Made by a program: the position numbers and the translations under genes
Notes under the pieces: model-generated
The model's database searches: none
What the model was told of the DNA's origin: nothing
What the model saw: the letters and a program-made list of their open reading frames with translations, nothing else
Assembly (NCBI GenBank): GCA_947497265.1
Contig: CANMFP010000007.1
Location: 1 to 64,000 of the forward strand
Origin: an uncultured Isoptericola sp.
GTDB lineage: Bacteria; Actinomycetota; Actinomycetes; Actinomycetales; Cellulomonadaceae
Reading direction: 5' to 3'
DNA: 64,000 bases
Shown: positions 17,493 to 27,288 of the stretch, in pieces
How positions within the stretch are numbered: the first letter of the stretch is position 1
How the letters are laid out: every line of letters starts with the position of its first letter

Positions 17493-18728
17493 GTGACCGT
17501 GGCGACACCTGAGGCTGGACGACGGCGTGACATGACCCGGAGGCGCCGTCCCCCGGAGCGGTACGTCGGCCGCCGCGGCCCCCTGGGCGCGATCATCCGC
17601 GGTGCGCTGCAGGTGCTGGTGGTCGTCGCGGTGGCGCTCGGCACGACGGGCGTCCTCGCGGCGCACAGCACGGTCACCGTCGACATGGACGGCCGGGTGC
17701 AGACTCTCGACGGCTACGGGCGCACGGTCGGTGAGGTCCTCGCGTTCCACGGCATCGAGCCGGGCCCCGACGACCTGGTGCAGCCCGTCGCCTCCGCCCC
17801 CGCGCCGCGGGACGGCGAGGTCGTGGTGCGCACCAGCAAGGAGGTCACGCTCGAGGTCGACGGCGAGACCACGAGCTTCCGGACGACGGCGCACACGGTG
17901 GGCGAGCTCCTCGCCGCCCTGGGGCCGCGGGGCGACGGCGCGGTGGCCTCGGCGTCCCGCAGCGACCCGTTGGGCCGCGGCCCGGTGCGGGTGTCCACGC
18001 GCAAGACCGTCTACGTGTCGGTCGACGGCTCGGTGCTGCCGCTGCGGACCACGCAGGCGACGGTGCGGGACGTGCTGGCCGAGGTCGAGATCTCCCTGGG
18101 CGAGGACGACCGGACGTCGGTCCCGCTGGGGGCTGCCGCCGTCGACGGCATGGTCGTGGTGGTCAACCGTGGCGGGACGGCGTCCGACATCGTCACCGAG
18201 GTCGTCCCGTTCGAGACCGAGCGCATCGAGTCCGACGACCTCCCGAAGGGGCACGAGACCGTACGGACCCGTGGCGTGCCGGGCGAGCGCGTGACCACCT
18301 ACGAGGTGCACACGCTCGACGGCGCGGAGGTCCGGCGCACGGTCGTCGACCGGTCGGTGACGGTGGAGCCCGTCGACGAGGTCGTCGTGGTGGGCACGCT
18401 GGACGTGTCGCAGGTGCAGGCCGACCCGGGGTCGGCGAAGGCCATCGGCCGGGCGATGGCGGCCGAGCGCGGCTGGGGCGACGACCAGTTCGTGTGCCTG
18501 GACAAGCTGTGGACCAAGGAGTCCAACTGGCGCTGGAACGCCGAGAACCCCTCGAGCGGGGCGTACGGCATCCCGCAGTCCCTGCCCGGGTCGAAGATGG
18601 CGTCCGCCGGATCCGACTGGCGGACCAACCCGGCCACGCAGATCTCGTGGGGCCTGGGCTACATCTCCGGGCGGTACGGCACCCCGTGCAGCGCGTGGGA
18701 GCACTCCATGTCGGTCGGCTGGTACTGA
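17493..18728 (+). CDS. DUF348-G5 cell-wall protein with SLT-like lytic transglycosylase domain
   Basis: A 411-aa exported cell-wall protein. A basic N terminus and one hydrophobic segment (about residues 34-57) are followed by three DUF348 repeats (VTVDMDGRVQTL, VTLEVDGETTSF, VYVSVDGSVLPL), a G5 domain ending VEPVDEVVVVGT, and a C-terminal domain with CLDKLWTKESNW and [14 protein letters not shown]. That domain resembles SLT/aggregation-promoting-factor domains, with Glu of KES as the likely catalytic acid, and it differs from the Rpf domain of the next gene. The start is uncertain: GTG 17493 or 17499 (leaderless) or ATG 17532. It probably cleaves peptidoglycan during growth or resuscitation. 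Confidence 0.85.
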   Translation: MTVATPEAGRRRDMTRRRRPPERYVGRRGPLGAIIRGALQVLVVVAVALGTTGVLAAHSTVTVDMDGRVQTLDGYGRTVGEVLAFHGIEPGPDDLVQPVASAPAPRDGEVVVRTSKEVTLEVDGETTSFRTTAHTVGELLAALGPRGDGAVASASRSDPLGRGPVRVSTRKTVYVSVDGSVLPLRTTQATVRDVLAEVEISLGEDDRTSVPLGAAAVDGMVVVVNRGGTASDIVTEVVPFETERIESDDLPKGHETVRTRGVPGERVTTYEVHTLDGAEVRRTVVDRSVTVEPVDEVVVVGTLDVSQVQADPGSAKAIGRAMAAERGWGDDQFVCLDKLWTKESNWRWNAENPSSGAYGIPQSLPGSKMASAGSDWRTNPATQISWGLGYISGRYGTPCSAWEHSMSVGWY

Positions 18729-18839
18729 CGGGGCCGGTCGGGTGCGTTCGACCGGGTGCTGGTGTGACGTCCGTCGCGAGAACCCGGGCAGTTTTCCGGC
18801 ATACCGTCCCGTAGCCGGGCATACATACCGCAGGGTGTC

Positions 18840-18868
18840 TTGGATGTAGATCACGATGCGGTTACGGT
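18840..18868 (+). promoter_or_regulatory. rpfB promoter
   Basis: TTGGAT (18840-18845), a 17-nt spacer and TACGGT (18863-18868) form a good -35/-10 pair. The -10 sits in GTTACGGTCG, identical to the block before the third paralogue (20430-20439). It predicts an untranslated leader of about 80 nt before the TTG start. No c-di-AMP (ydaO) riboswitch signature was recognised in the leader. Confidence 0.55.
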
Positions 18869-18955
18869 CGTCGGAGCCACCGGATCGACGCCCGGCCCGA
18901 CCGCCAGTCGGGGACCCGCCGTCGTGCCCGGACCTGCCGACGTCTGGAACATCTC

Positions 18956-20257
18956 TTGAACGACTGGTCCGACGACTCCGTCACGCCACCGACAGCACCC
19001 GTCCCCGTGAGTGCCGAACCCGCCACGGAGCAGACCGCCGGGGCGGCTGCGGCCGCCACCGCGCTGCGCCGCCGCCGCTGGCCGCTGATCACCATGGTGG
19101 TCGCGCTGAGCATGGTCGTCGCCGGCGGCGTGAGCTTCGCCGTCGTCGAGCAGCTCCGCAAGGACGTCACGCTCGACGTCGACGGCGAGCTCGTCTCGGT
19201 GACCACCTACGCCGACACCGTGGACGACGTCCTCGCCGAGGAGAACGTCCGCGTCGGCAGCAACGACGAGGTCACGCCCGCGGCGGGCGACGAGCTGCGT
19301 GACGGCGCCGTCGTCGAGGTCCGCTACGGCCGCGAGCTGACCGTCGAGACCGACGGCGAGGAGCAGGACGTCTGGGTCACGGCGCTCGACGCCGACGAGG
19401 CCCTGGCGGCTCTCGCCACGCGTGCCGATCAGGTCCGCCTCCTGCCGTCCCGGTCCGCGGACCGGGCGACCCTGCCCATCCGTCTCGACGCCGAGCAGCC
19501 GGTGGCGCTCGTCGTCGGCGGCGACGAGACGGTGGTCGACGACGGGGCCACGACGCTCTCGGAGCTCTTCGAGGCGGAGTCGGTCGAGATCGACGCCGAC
19601 GACCGCGTCCACGTGGACCGGATCGAGGCTGCCGCGCCCGGCGACCCGACGGTGCGCGTCGTCGTGCAGGTCGTCGACGTGGAGAAGGTCACCAAGACCA
19701 AGAAGATCGCCTTCGACACCGTCACGAAGAAGGACCCCGACCGCTACAGCGACCAGGGCTCCACCGTGTCCCGCGAGGGCAAGGACGGCGAGCGGACCAT
19801 CGTCAAGCGTGTGACGCGCGTCGACGGCGAGGTCGAGTCGCGCGAGAAGGTGTCGAACAAGGTCACCACCAAGCCGGTCGACGAGATCGTCGTCACCGGC
19901 ACCAAGGAGCGGCCGGAGCCCGAGCCGGCGCCCGCCGACTCCGGTTCGAGCAGCTCGTCCTCGAGCGGTTCCTCGTCCAGCAGCTCCAGCTCGAGCGGTT
20001 CGTCCGGCGGCAGCGCCCCGGCCGGCGTCTGGGGCCAGCTCGCCCAGTGCGAGTCGGGCGGCAACCCGTCGACCAATACCGGCAACGGCTACTACGGGCT
20101 GTACCAGTTCTCGCTGCCGACATGGCAGGCCGTGGGCGGCTCCGGCCTCCCCTCGGACGCGTCGGCCGCCGAGCAGACGAAGCGCGCGAAGATCCTGCAG
20201 CAGCGCTCCGGCTGGGGCCAGTGGCCGCACTGCGCCAGCAAGCTCGGCCTGCTCTGA
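18956..20257 (+). CDS. rpfB: resuscitation-promoting factor RpfB
   Basis: A 433-aa secreted muralytic protein that stimulates regrowth of dormant actinobacteria. A membrane segment (about residues 44-64) is followed by DUF348 repeats ([24 protein letters not shown] and a third), a G5 domain (VEKVTKTKKIAF to DEIVVTGTKERP), a Ser-rich linker and the C-terminal Rpf domain. In that domain CESGGNPSTN holds the catalytic Glu and YGLYQFSLPTWQ is the core, with the family cysteine pair. The only start giving the whole membrane segment near the N terminus is TTG at 18956; a GTG near 19006 is an alternative. The rpfB-rsmA-ispE neighbourhood is conserved in actinobacteria, but a third G5 gene is interposed here. 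Confidence 0.93.
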   Translation: MNDWSDDSVTPPTAPVPVSAEPATEQTAGAAAAATALRRRRWPLITMVVALSMVVAGGVSFAVVEQLRKDVTLDVDGELVSVTTYADTVDDVLAEENVRVGSNDEVTPAAGDELRDGAVVEVRYGRELTVETDGEEQDVWVTALDADEALAALATRADQVRLLPSRSADRATLPIRLDAEQPVALVVGGDETVVDDGATTLSELFEAESVEIDADDRVHVDRIEAAAPGDPTVRVVVQVVDVEKVTKTKKIAFDTVTKKDPDRYSDQGSTVSREGKDGERTIVKRVTRVDGEVESREKVSNKVTTKPVDEIVVTGTKERPEPEPAPADSGSSSSSSSGSSSSSSSSSGSSGGSAPAGVWGQLAQCESGGNPSTNTGNGYYGLYQFSLPTWQAVGGSGLPSDASAAEQTKRAKILQQRSGWGQWPHCASKLGLL

Positions 20258-20281
20258 CCTGGCCGACGTAGCGCACCACCC

Positions 20282-20343
20282 GACGAGGTGGTCGAGGGTG
20301 CCGCGAGGTAGTACCACCTCGCGGCACCCTCGACCGCCTCGTC
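20282..20343. terminator. long hairpin with GAGGTAG core downstream of rpfB
   Basis: Arms of 28 nt (20282-20309 and 20316-20343) pair with a single G-T wobble around the 6-nt loop AGTACC. The tip of the left arm reads GCGAGGTAGTACC, linking it to the GAGGTAG repeats at 14001-14051 and 23685-23740. It starts 25 nt after the rpfB stop and precedes the next promoter, so it should end rpfB transcription. Confidence 0.7.
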
Positions 20344-20394
20344 GTGTGCCCGGGCCGTGAAGCCTTGTGAAGGCGTGGCGACCGGCCCGCCAGG

Positions 20395-20439
20395 TGTGAC
20401 CCACGTCGTCTGCGCTCTATAACGAATCAGTTACGGTCG
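20395..20439 (+). promoter_or_regulatory. promoter of the third G5/DUF348 gene
   Basis: TGTGAC (20395-20400), a 17-nt spacer and TATAAC (20418-20423) form a good promoter. The immediate downstream sequence has TAAC-6 nt-GTTA symmetry (20420-20433) and the shared block GTTACGGTCG (20430-20439), a candidate regulator site or alternative -10. Confidence 0.5.
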
Positions 20440-20530
20440 GGTGTCGCTCGCGCTCCGCGAGGCGTGCCAGCCGTATAGGCCGCCGCCCAGCTTTCGAGCC
20501 ACCCCCCACCACGTACCCCACGGGAGTTCT

Positions 20531-21856
20531 ATGACCTCCGCACCGGAGAACCACGAGCCTCGGCCCACCACCGCCGAGACCCGCGCCGTCCGCACGCGCC
20601 ACGCGCGCCGTCGTCGGACGCTGATCGCCGGCGCCACCGCCGGCACCCTCGTCCTCGGCGTCGGCTCGGCCGTCGCCGTGTCACAGGCCCACAAGACCGT
20701 CACGCTCGACGTCGACGGCGAGACCCGGACCGTGAGCACCTTCGCCGGTGACGTGGACGGGCTGCTGGCCGACGAGGGCGTCGCCGTCGGTGACCGCGAC
20801 CTCGTCGCCCCCGCCGGGGGCACCGCGCTGTCCACCGACGACGAGATCGTCGTGCGTAGCGGCAAGGAGCTCGACGTCGAGATCGACGGCAAGGAGAGCA
20901 CCGCCTGGGTGACCGCGGCGGACGCCCACGAGGCGCTCAACCTGCTCGCGCAGCGCGGCGAGGACATCGCGCTCGTCGCGTCGCGGTCCGAGGACCGCGC
21001 CGAGCTGCCGCTGCAGGTGCACGACGGCGACCAGGTCGCCGTGGTGCACGACGACACCGTGGCCGTCGCCGACGGCACCGACGAGCTCGACGACGTCCTC
21101 GACGACGCCGAGGTCGCGGTGGACGAGGACGACGTCGTCACCCTGCACACCGCGGGCGACGCCGGGGTGACGGCCGAGAGCCTGCCCGAGGGCGCCGACG
21201 TGCCCCGGGTCGCCGTCGTCGTGCAGCGCGTCGAGGTCGAGCGCGTCACCCAGGTCAAGGAGATCGACTTCGACACGAAGACGAAGAAGAGCTCCGACCG
21301 CTTCGAGGACCTCGACCCGAAGGTCAAGAAGAAGGGCGAGCCCGGCTCGCGCACCGTCGTGCGGGAGATCACCACGGTCGACGGCGAAGAGGTCTCGAAC
21401 GAGAAGGTCACCTCCCTGGTGACCGCCGAACCGACCACCGAGGTGCTCGTCGAGGGCACCAAGGAGCGGCCGGAGCCCGAGCCGGCGACCTCGTCGTCCG
21501 GCTCCTCCTCCGGTTCGTCCGACGGGGCGTCCACGTCCGCAACCGGCAGCTACTCGGGATCCAACCGGGAGATCGGTCAGCAGATGGCCGCGGCCCGCGG
21601 TTGGAGCGGCGGCGAGTGGACCTGCCTGGAGAACCTGTGGACCAAGGAGTCCGGCTGGTCGCACACGGCCGCCAACCCCTCCTCGGGCGCCTACGGCATC
21701 CCGCAGTCCCTGCCGGGCAGCAAGATGGCCACCGCCGGCTCCGACTGGCAGTCCAACCCGGCCACCCAGATCTCCTGGGGCCTGGACTACATCGCCGGCC
21801 GCTACGGCTCCCCGTGCGGCGCCTGGGGCCACTCGCAGGCCAACAACTGGTACTGA
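20531..21856 (+). CDS. DUF348-G5 cell-wall protein with SLT-like lytic transglycosylase domain
   Basis: A 441-aa paralogue of the protein at 17493-18728. A basic N terminus and a membrane or signal segment (about residues 33-53) precede three DUF348 repeats ([36 protein letters not shown]), a G5 domain ([12 protein letters not shown] to [12 protein letters not shown]) and a Ser-rich linker. The C-terminal transglycosylase-like domain has [12 protein letters not shown] and [14 protein letters not shown]. Glu in KES is the likely catalytic residue. A GGGAG ribosome site lies 4-5 nt before the ATG. The linker matches RpfB closely ([11 protein letters not shown]), so the three genes probably arose by duplication with exchange of the catalytic domain. 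Confidence 0.9.
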   Translation: MTSAPENHEPRPTTAETRAVRTRHARRRRTLIAGATAGTLVLGVGSAVAVSQAHKTVTLDVDGETRTVSTFAGDVDGLLADEGVAVGDRDLVAPAGGTALSTDDEIVVRSGKELDVEIDGKESTAWVTAADAHEALNLLAQRGEDIALVASRSEDRAELPLQVHDGDQVAVVHDDTVAVADGTDELDDVLDDAEVAVDEDDVVTLHTAGDAGVTAESLPEGADVPRVAVVVQRVEVERVTQVKEIDFDTKTKKSSDRFEDLDPKVKKKGEPGSRTVVREITTVDGEEVSNEKVTSLVTAEPTTEVLVEGTKERPEPEPATSSSGSSSGSSDGASTSATGSYSGSNREIGQQMAAARGWSGGEWTCLENLWTKESGWSHTAANPSSGAYGIPQSLPGSKMATAGSDWQSNPATQISWGLDYIAGRYGSPCGAWGHSQANNWY

Positions 21857-21884
21857 GAGGTCCGGTCGGGCGATACTCAGCCCC

Positions 21885-22757
21885 ATGACTGACACCCCCG
21901 GCGCCCTGCTCGGCCCTGCGGAGATCCGCGAGCTGGCAGGGCGCCTCGGCGTCCGGCCCACCAAGACGCTCGGGCAGAACTTCGTGCACGACGGCGGCAC
22001 GGTGCGCAAGATCGTCCGTGCGGCCGGGGTGCAGCCAGGCGACCGGGTCGTGGAGATCGGCCCCGGCCTGGGGTCGCTGACCCTGGGGCTGCTGGAGGCC
22101 GGCGCGTCGGTGGTGGCGGTCGAGATCGACCCCGTCCTGGCCGGGCAGGTCGCCGAGACCGTCGAGCGCCACCTGCCCGGCGCCGACCTCGAGGTGGTGA
22201 CCGCGGACGCGATGGACGTCACCGAGCTGCCCGGCGAACCGCCGTCAGCCCTCGTGGCGAACCTGCCGTACAACGTGGCCGTGCCGGTGCTGCTGACGTT
22301 CCTCGAGCGTTTCGACTCGCTGCGCTCGGTGCTCGTCATGGTGCAGGCCGAGGTCGCAGACCGCCTCGCCGCCCCACCCGGGTCGCGGACCTACGGTGTA
22401 CCGTCCGCCAAGGCCGCCTGGTACGGGTCCGCCCGCCGGTCGCTGACCATCGGGCGCAACGTGTTTTGGCCCATGCCCAACGTGGACTCGGCGCTCGTCG
22501 CGTTCGAGCGGCACGAGCCGCCGTCGACGACTGCCACGCGCCAGCAGGTGTTCCGCGTGGTCGACGCTGCGTTCGCCCAGCGCCGCAAGACCCTGCGGGC
22601 CGCGCTGTCGGGCCTGTTCGGCTCCGGGGCCGCCGCCGAGGAGGAGCTGCGCGCCGCCGGCGTCGACCCTTCGCTGCGCGGTGAGCGCCTGGCGGTCTCG
22701 GACTTCGCCCGCATCGCCGAGCGCCTGGACGCCGGTGCTGGCACGGTGGACGCGTGA
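21885..22757 (+). CDS. rsmA: 16S rRNA (adenine1518/1519-N6)-dimethyltransferase RsmA (KsgA)
   Basis: A 290-aa SAM-dependent enzyme that dimethylates two adjacent adenosines in helix 45 of 16S rRNA. Motifs visible are TLGQNFVHD at the N terminus, [11 protein letters not shown] (SAM binding), the catalytic loop NLPYNVAVP and the C-terminal region FAQRRKTLR. The hexamer GATACT (21872-21877) lies 7 nt before the ATG and no ribosome site is seen, so it may be leaderless. It overlaps ispE by 4 nt (GTGA), indicating coupling. Confidence 0.96.
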   Translation: MTDTPGALLGPAEIRELAGRLGVRPTKTLGQNFVHDGGTVRKIVRAAGVQPGDRVVEIGPGLGSLTLGLLEAGASVVAVEIDPVLAGQVAETVERHLPGADLEVVTADAMDVTELPGEPPSALVANLPYNVAVPVLLTFLERFDSLRSVLVMVQAEVADRLAAPPGSRTYGVPSAKAAWYGSARRSLTIGRNVFWPMPNVDSALVAFERHEPPSTTATRQQVFRVVDAAFAQRRKTLRAALSGLFGSGAAAEEELRAAGVDPSLRGERLAVSDFARIAERLDAGAGTVDA

Positions 22758-23686
22758 GCCACCTCGCTGCCGCCCCCGCGCCGTCCGTCCGCGTGCGTGC
22801 CCCGGGGAAGATCAACCTGACGCTGCGCGTCGGGCCCGTGGCCGACGACGGCTACCACCCGCTCGTGACGGTGTTCCAGGCGGTCACCCTGTACGAGGAG
22901 ATCACCGCCACCGAGGTGCCCGAGGGCACGGGCATCTCGCTGACCGTCGAAGGGCCGCAGGCCGACCGGGTGCCGCTGGACTCCGGCAACCTGGCCTGGC
23001 AGGCCGTCGAGGCGATCGCCCGGCACGTGGGGCTCGACCCGAGCGTGGCGCTGCACATCGCCAAGGGCGTGCCGGTGGCCGGAGGGATGGCCGGCGGCTC
23101 GGCCGACGCTGCCGCGACGCTGCTCGCCTGCGACGCGCTGTGGGGCACCGCCCTGCCGCGGCACGAGCTCCAGAGCATCGCGGCGACGCTGGGGTCGGAC
23201 GTGCCGTTCGCGCTCCTCGGGCACACCGCCGTCGGGACGGGCCGTGGGCACCTGCTGACCCCGGCGATGGCCCGTGGGGAGTTCCACTGGGCGTTCGCCA
23301 CCCGCGACGAGGGGTTGTCGACCCCGGCGGTGTACCGGCGGTTCGACGAGCTCGGCGGAGGCGCCGGCTCCGACGTCAGCTCGGCCGACGACAACGGTCT
23401 GATGCAGGCCCTGCGCGCCGGCGACCCGACAGCGCTGGGCCAGGCGCTGCAGAACGACCTCGAACCGGCCGCGCTCGACCTCCGCCCCGAGCTGGAGCGC
23501 ACGCTGGAGATCGCGCGGAACGGTGGCGCGCTCGGGGCGATGGTCTCCGGGTCGGGGCCGACGGTCGCCGCGTTGGCGCGCTCGCGTCAGCACGCCCTGG
23601 CGATCGCCGCGACGTGGACCGCCGAGGGGGCGGCCGACGCCGTCTGGTGCACCACCGGCCCGGCCGCGGGCGCCCGCGTCCTCTGA
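22754..23686 (+). CDS. ispE: 4-diphosphocytidyl-2-C-methyl-D-erythritol kinase
   Basis: A 310-aa GHMP kinase of the non-mevalonate isoprenoid pathway, phosphorylating CDP-ME. Family motifs are [22 protein letters not shown], the ATP loop [20 protein letters not shown], and [19 protein letters not shown]. The C-terminal motif [12 protein letters not shown] is also present. Its GTG start overlaps the rsmA stop. It is convergent with the esterase gene, and GAGGTAG-type repeats fill the 55-nt gap. Confidence 0.96.
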   Translation: MSHLAAAPAPSVRVRAPGKINLTLRVGPVADDGYHPLVTVFQAVTLYEEITATEVPEGTGISLTVEGPQADRVPLDSGNLAWQAVEAIARHVGLDPSVALHIAKGVPVAGGMAGGSADAAATLLACDALWGTALPRHELQSIAATLGSDVPFALLGHTAVGTGRGHLLTPAMARGEFHWAFATRDEGLSTPAVYRRFDELGGGAGSDVSSADDNGLMQALRAGDPTALGQALQNDLEPAALDLRPELERTLEIARNGGALGAMVSGSGPTVAALARSRQHALAIAATWTAEGAADAVWCTTGPAAGARVL

Positions 23687-23740
23687 CGAGGTGGTACCGG
23701 TCTCGCCGGGGTAGTACGGCGCCCGTCGAGGTAGGACGGC
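23685..23740. repeat. GAGGTAG-type repeats between ispE and esterase genes
   Basis: Three degenerate copies in the same orientation: GACGAGGTGGTACC (23685-23698), CGGGGTAGTACGG (23707-23719) and GTCGAGGTAGGACGGC (23725-23740). The minus-strand esterase gene ends in GCGAGGTG just before its TGA stop. Confidence 0.5.
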
Positions 23741-23741
23741 G

Positions 23742-24719
23742 TCACACCTCGCCGACGTGCTTGCGCAACCAGGCCAGGGTCGGGGCGAACCGGTAGTGCT
23801 GGCCGCCCTCGTGCCCGTTGTACGGATAGACGTCGATGCTCTTGTCCGAACCGCCCCAGGCGTTGTACGACGCGTACACGGTCGACGGCGGGCAGATGGC
23901 ATCCATCAGGGCGACGGAGTACAGCCCGGCCGCCTGCGCGCGCCGCGCGAACGAGACCCCGTCGAGGTAGGACAGCGTGCGCCAGACGGCGTCCTCGTGC
24001 TCACGGTGCACCGACAGGTACTGGGTGATCTCGCCGTACGGAAAAGCATCCGTGATCTGTACAGCTCGCCGGAAGTGGCTGAGGAACGGCACGTTCGGTG
24101 CGGCGGCGACCACGTCGGGCAGCAGGCCCGCGACGGCGATCGCGATACCGCCACCCTGGCTCGTCCCCGCGACCGCGACGCGCGCCGGGTCGATGCCGTC
24201 GAGCTGCCGGACGGCGTCGACCGCTCGGACACCGTCGGTGAAGACCCGGCGGTAGTAGTGCTCCGCGGGGTCGAGGATCCCGCGGGTCAGGAAGCCGGGC
24301 GAGGCCGGTGCGTGGCCCACCGGGTCCGGGGTGTCACCGCCGGAACCCCAGCCCGAGCCCTGCCCTCGCGTGTCCATGATCAGGTGCGCGAAGCCCGCCG
24401 CTGCCAGCCCGAGCTGCTCGTGCGGCAGTCCGCGGCCCCCTCCGTACCCGAGGTACTCGACGACGGCGGGCAGCGGCCCGTCCACCCGTGCGGGGCGCAC
24501 CAGCCACGCCTTGACGGGGTGGCCGCCGAAGCCCGGGAACGTGACGTCGTCGACCGTGATCTCCGAGAGCCCGGTGTCGACGCGCTCGACCCGCACGTCC
24601 TCGCCGTGCCCACGCGCCTCGGCGACGGTGCCGGCCCAGAACTCGTCGAAGTCGGCCGGCTCGTCGAGCTGCGGAGCGTACTGCTCGAGCTCGGGCAGGG
24701 GCAGGTCGAACTGGGCCAT
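23742..24719 (-). CDS. acetyl xylan esterase / cephalosporin C deacetylase (CE7)
   Basis: A 325-aa alpha/beta hydrolase removing acetyl groups from xylan oligosaccharides. The triad is visible: Ser187 in GTSQGGG, Asp in ALMDAICPPST and His in YNGHEGG. RGQGSGW and the tyrosine-rich EYLGYGGGRG region match CE7. There is no signal peptide, as usual for these intracellular oligosaccharide deacetylases. GGAGGACC lies 5 nt before the ATG. It is the best hint that the host uses plant hemicellulose. Confidence 0.94.
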   Translation of the reverse strand: MAQFDLPLPELEQYAPQLDEPADFDEFWAGTVAEARGHGEDVRVERVDTGLSEITVDDVTFPGFGGHPVKAWLVRPARVDGPLPAVVEYLGYGGGRGLPHEQLGLAAAGFAHLIMDTRGQGSGWGSGGDTPDPVGHAPASPGFLTRGILDPAEHYYRRVFTDGVRAVDAVRQLDGIDPARVAVAGTSQGGGIAIAVAGLLPDVVAAAPNVPFLSHFRRAVQITDAFPYGEITQYLSVHREHEDAVWRTLSYLDGVSFARRAQAAGLYSVALMDAICPPSTVYASYNAWGGSDKSIDVYPYNGHEGGQHYRFAPTLAWLRKHVGEV

Positions 24720-24809
24720 GCGTGGTCCTCCGTACGTGGCGCGGTGATGAGCGGCACTCTATCGCTGCCGGTCAGGCGGGCTGCCGTCCAGCAGTGGCAC
24801 CATCGACGC

Positions 24810-25349
24810 ATGTCTGGTGCCTCCGGCGACTTCGAGCTGACCGGCGACGAGCTGCGTGCGGTGGCGCGCTACGCCGCGACGTCCGCAGGCGACGTCCTCG
24901 GCGTCTTCGAGCAGGAGCGGCCTGACGACGGCCGGCCGCGCGCCGCGCTCGAGTCCGCGCGGGCGTTCGTCGACGGTGCACCGCGCAGCCGGTGGCAGCG
25001 CACGGCCGCGATGGACGCCCACCGCGCCGCTGCGGCAGCCCCGACGGAAGCGTCCCGACTGGCAGCGCAGGCGGCCGGGGATGCCGCCGCGGCGGCGTAC
25101 CTGCACCCGATCGCCAAGGCGCACCAGGTGGGTCACGTCCTGCGTGCCGCGGCGAACGCCGTGCGCATCGCCGAGATCCGGGCCGGCGCCGACCTGGGCG
25201 CTGTCGAGCGGTCCCTCGCCCAGGCGCGGGACCGTGCCACGCCGGTCGTCGTGGACGTGCTCCGCCGGTACCCGCCGGCACCGGCCGGACGGAGCCGGGT
25301 GGCCCGGCTCATGACGGAGCTCGACGTCTCGCTGCGCGCTGGGAGGTGA
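24810..25349 (+). CDS. Imm5-like putative immunity protein, all-helical
   Basis: A 179-aa Ala-rich helical protein. The pattern ELRAVARYAATSAGDVLGVFEQERPDDGRPRAALE followed by Ala-rich helices and HPIAKAHQVGHVLRAAANAVR resembles the Imm5-like putative immunity family. No toxin or secretion gene is near, so an immunity role is not supported by context. A CACCAT hexamer 6 nt before the ATG may be a leaderless -10. The stop lies 13 nt before the ABC-F start, so the two could be co-transcribed, although ABC-F has its own -10 candidate. Confidence 0.65.
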   Translation: MSGASGDFELTGDELRAVARYAATSAGDVLGVFEQERPDDGRPRAALESARAFVDGAPRSRWQRTAAMDAHRAAAAAPTEASRLAAQAAGDAAAAAYLHPIAKAHQVGHVLRAAANAVRIAEIRAGADLGAVERSLAQARDRATPVVVDVLRRYPPAPAGRSRVARLMTELDVSLRAGR

Positions 25350-25362
25350 CTACCCTTCTGGG

Positions 25363-27198
<1,836 letters not shown>

Positions 27199-27230
27199 CG
27201 CCAGTCGTCCCCGCCCCCCGCCCCCGTCGC

Positions 27231-27288
27231 TGTGGGTGCACGACACGCCGTCTGGCGGCTCAGCCAGACGGCGTGTCGTGCACCCACA
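27231..27288. repeat. 58-bp palindromic repeat, copy A
   Basis: It begins TGTGGGTGCACGACACGC and ends with the reverse complement of that 18-mer. The whole element is a perfect 26-bp stem with the 6-nt loop GGCTCA (27257-27262). It sits 33 nt after the ABC-F stop and includes the stop codon of the convergent MFS gene. Copies B (29065-29122) and C (30125-30182) have the same total length and the same outer arms. It probably works as a bidirectional terminator here. Confidence 0.85.

Noticed and set aside
18732-18955. c-di-AMP (ydaO) riboswitch upstream of rpfB
   Set aside because: Such riboswitches precede rpf genes in some actinobacteria, but I could not find the conserved core in this leader or at 20344-20530.
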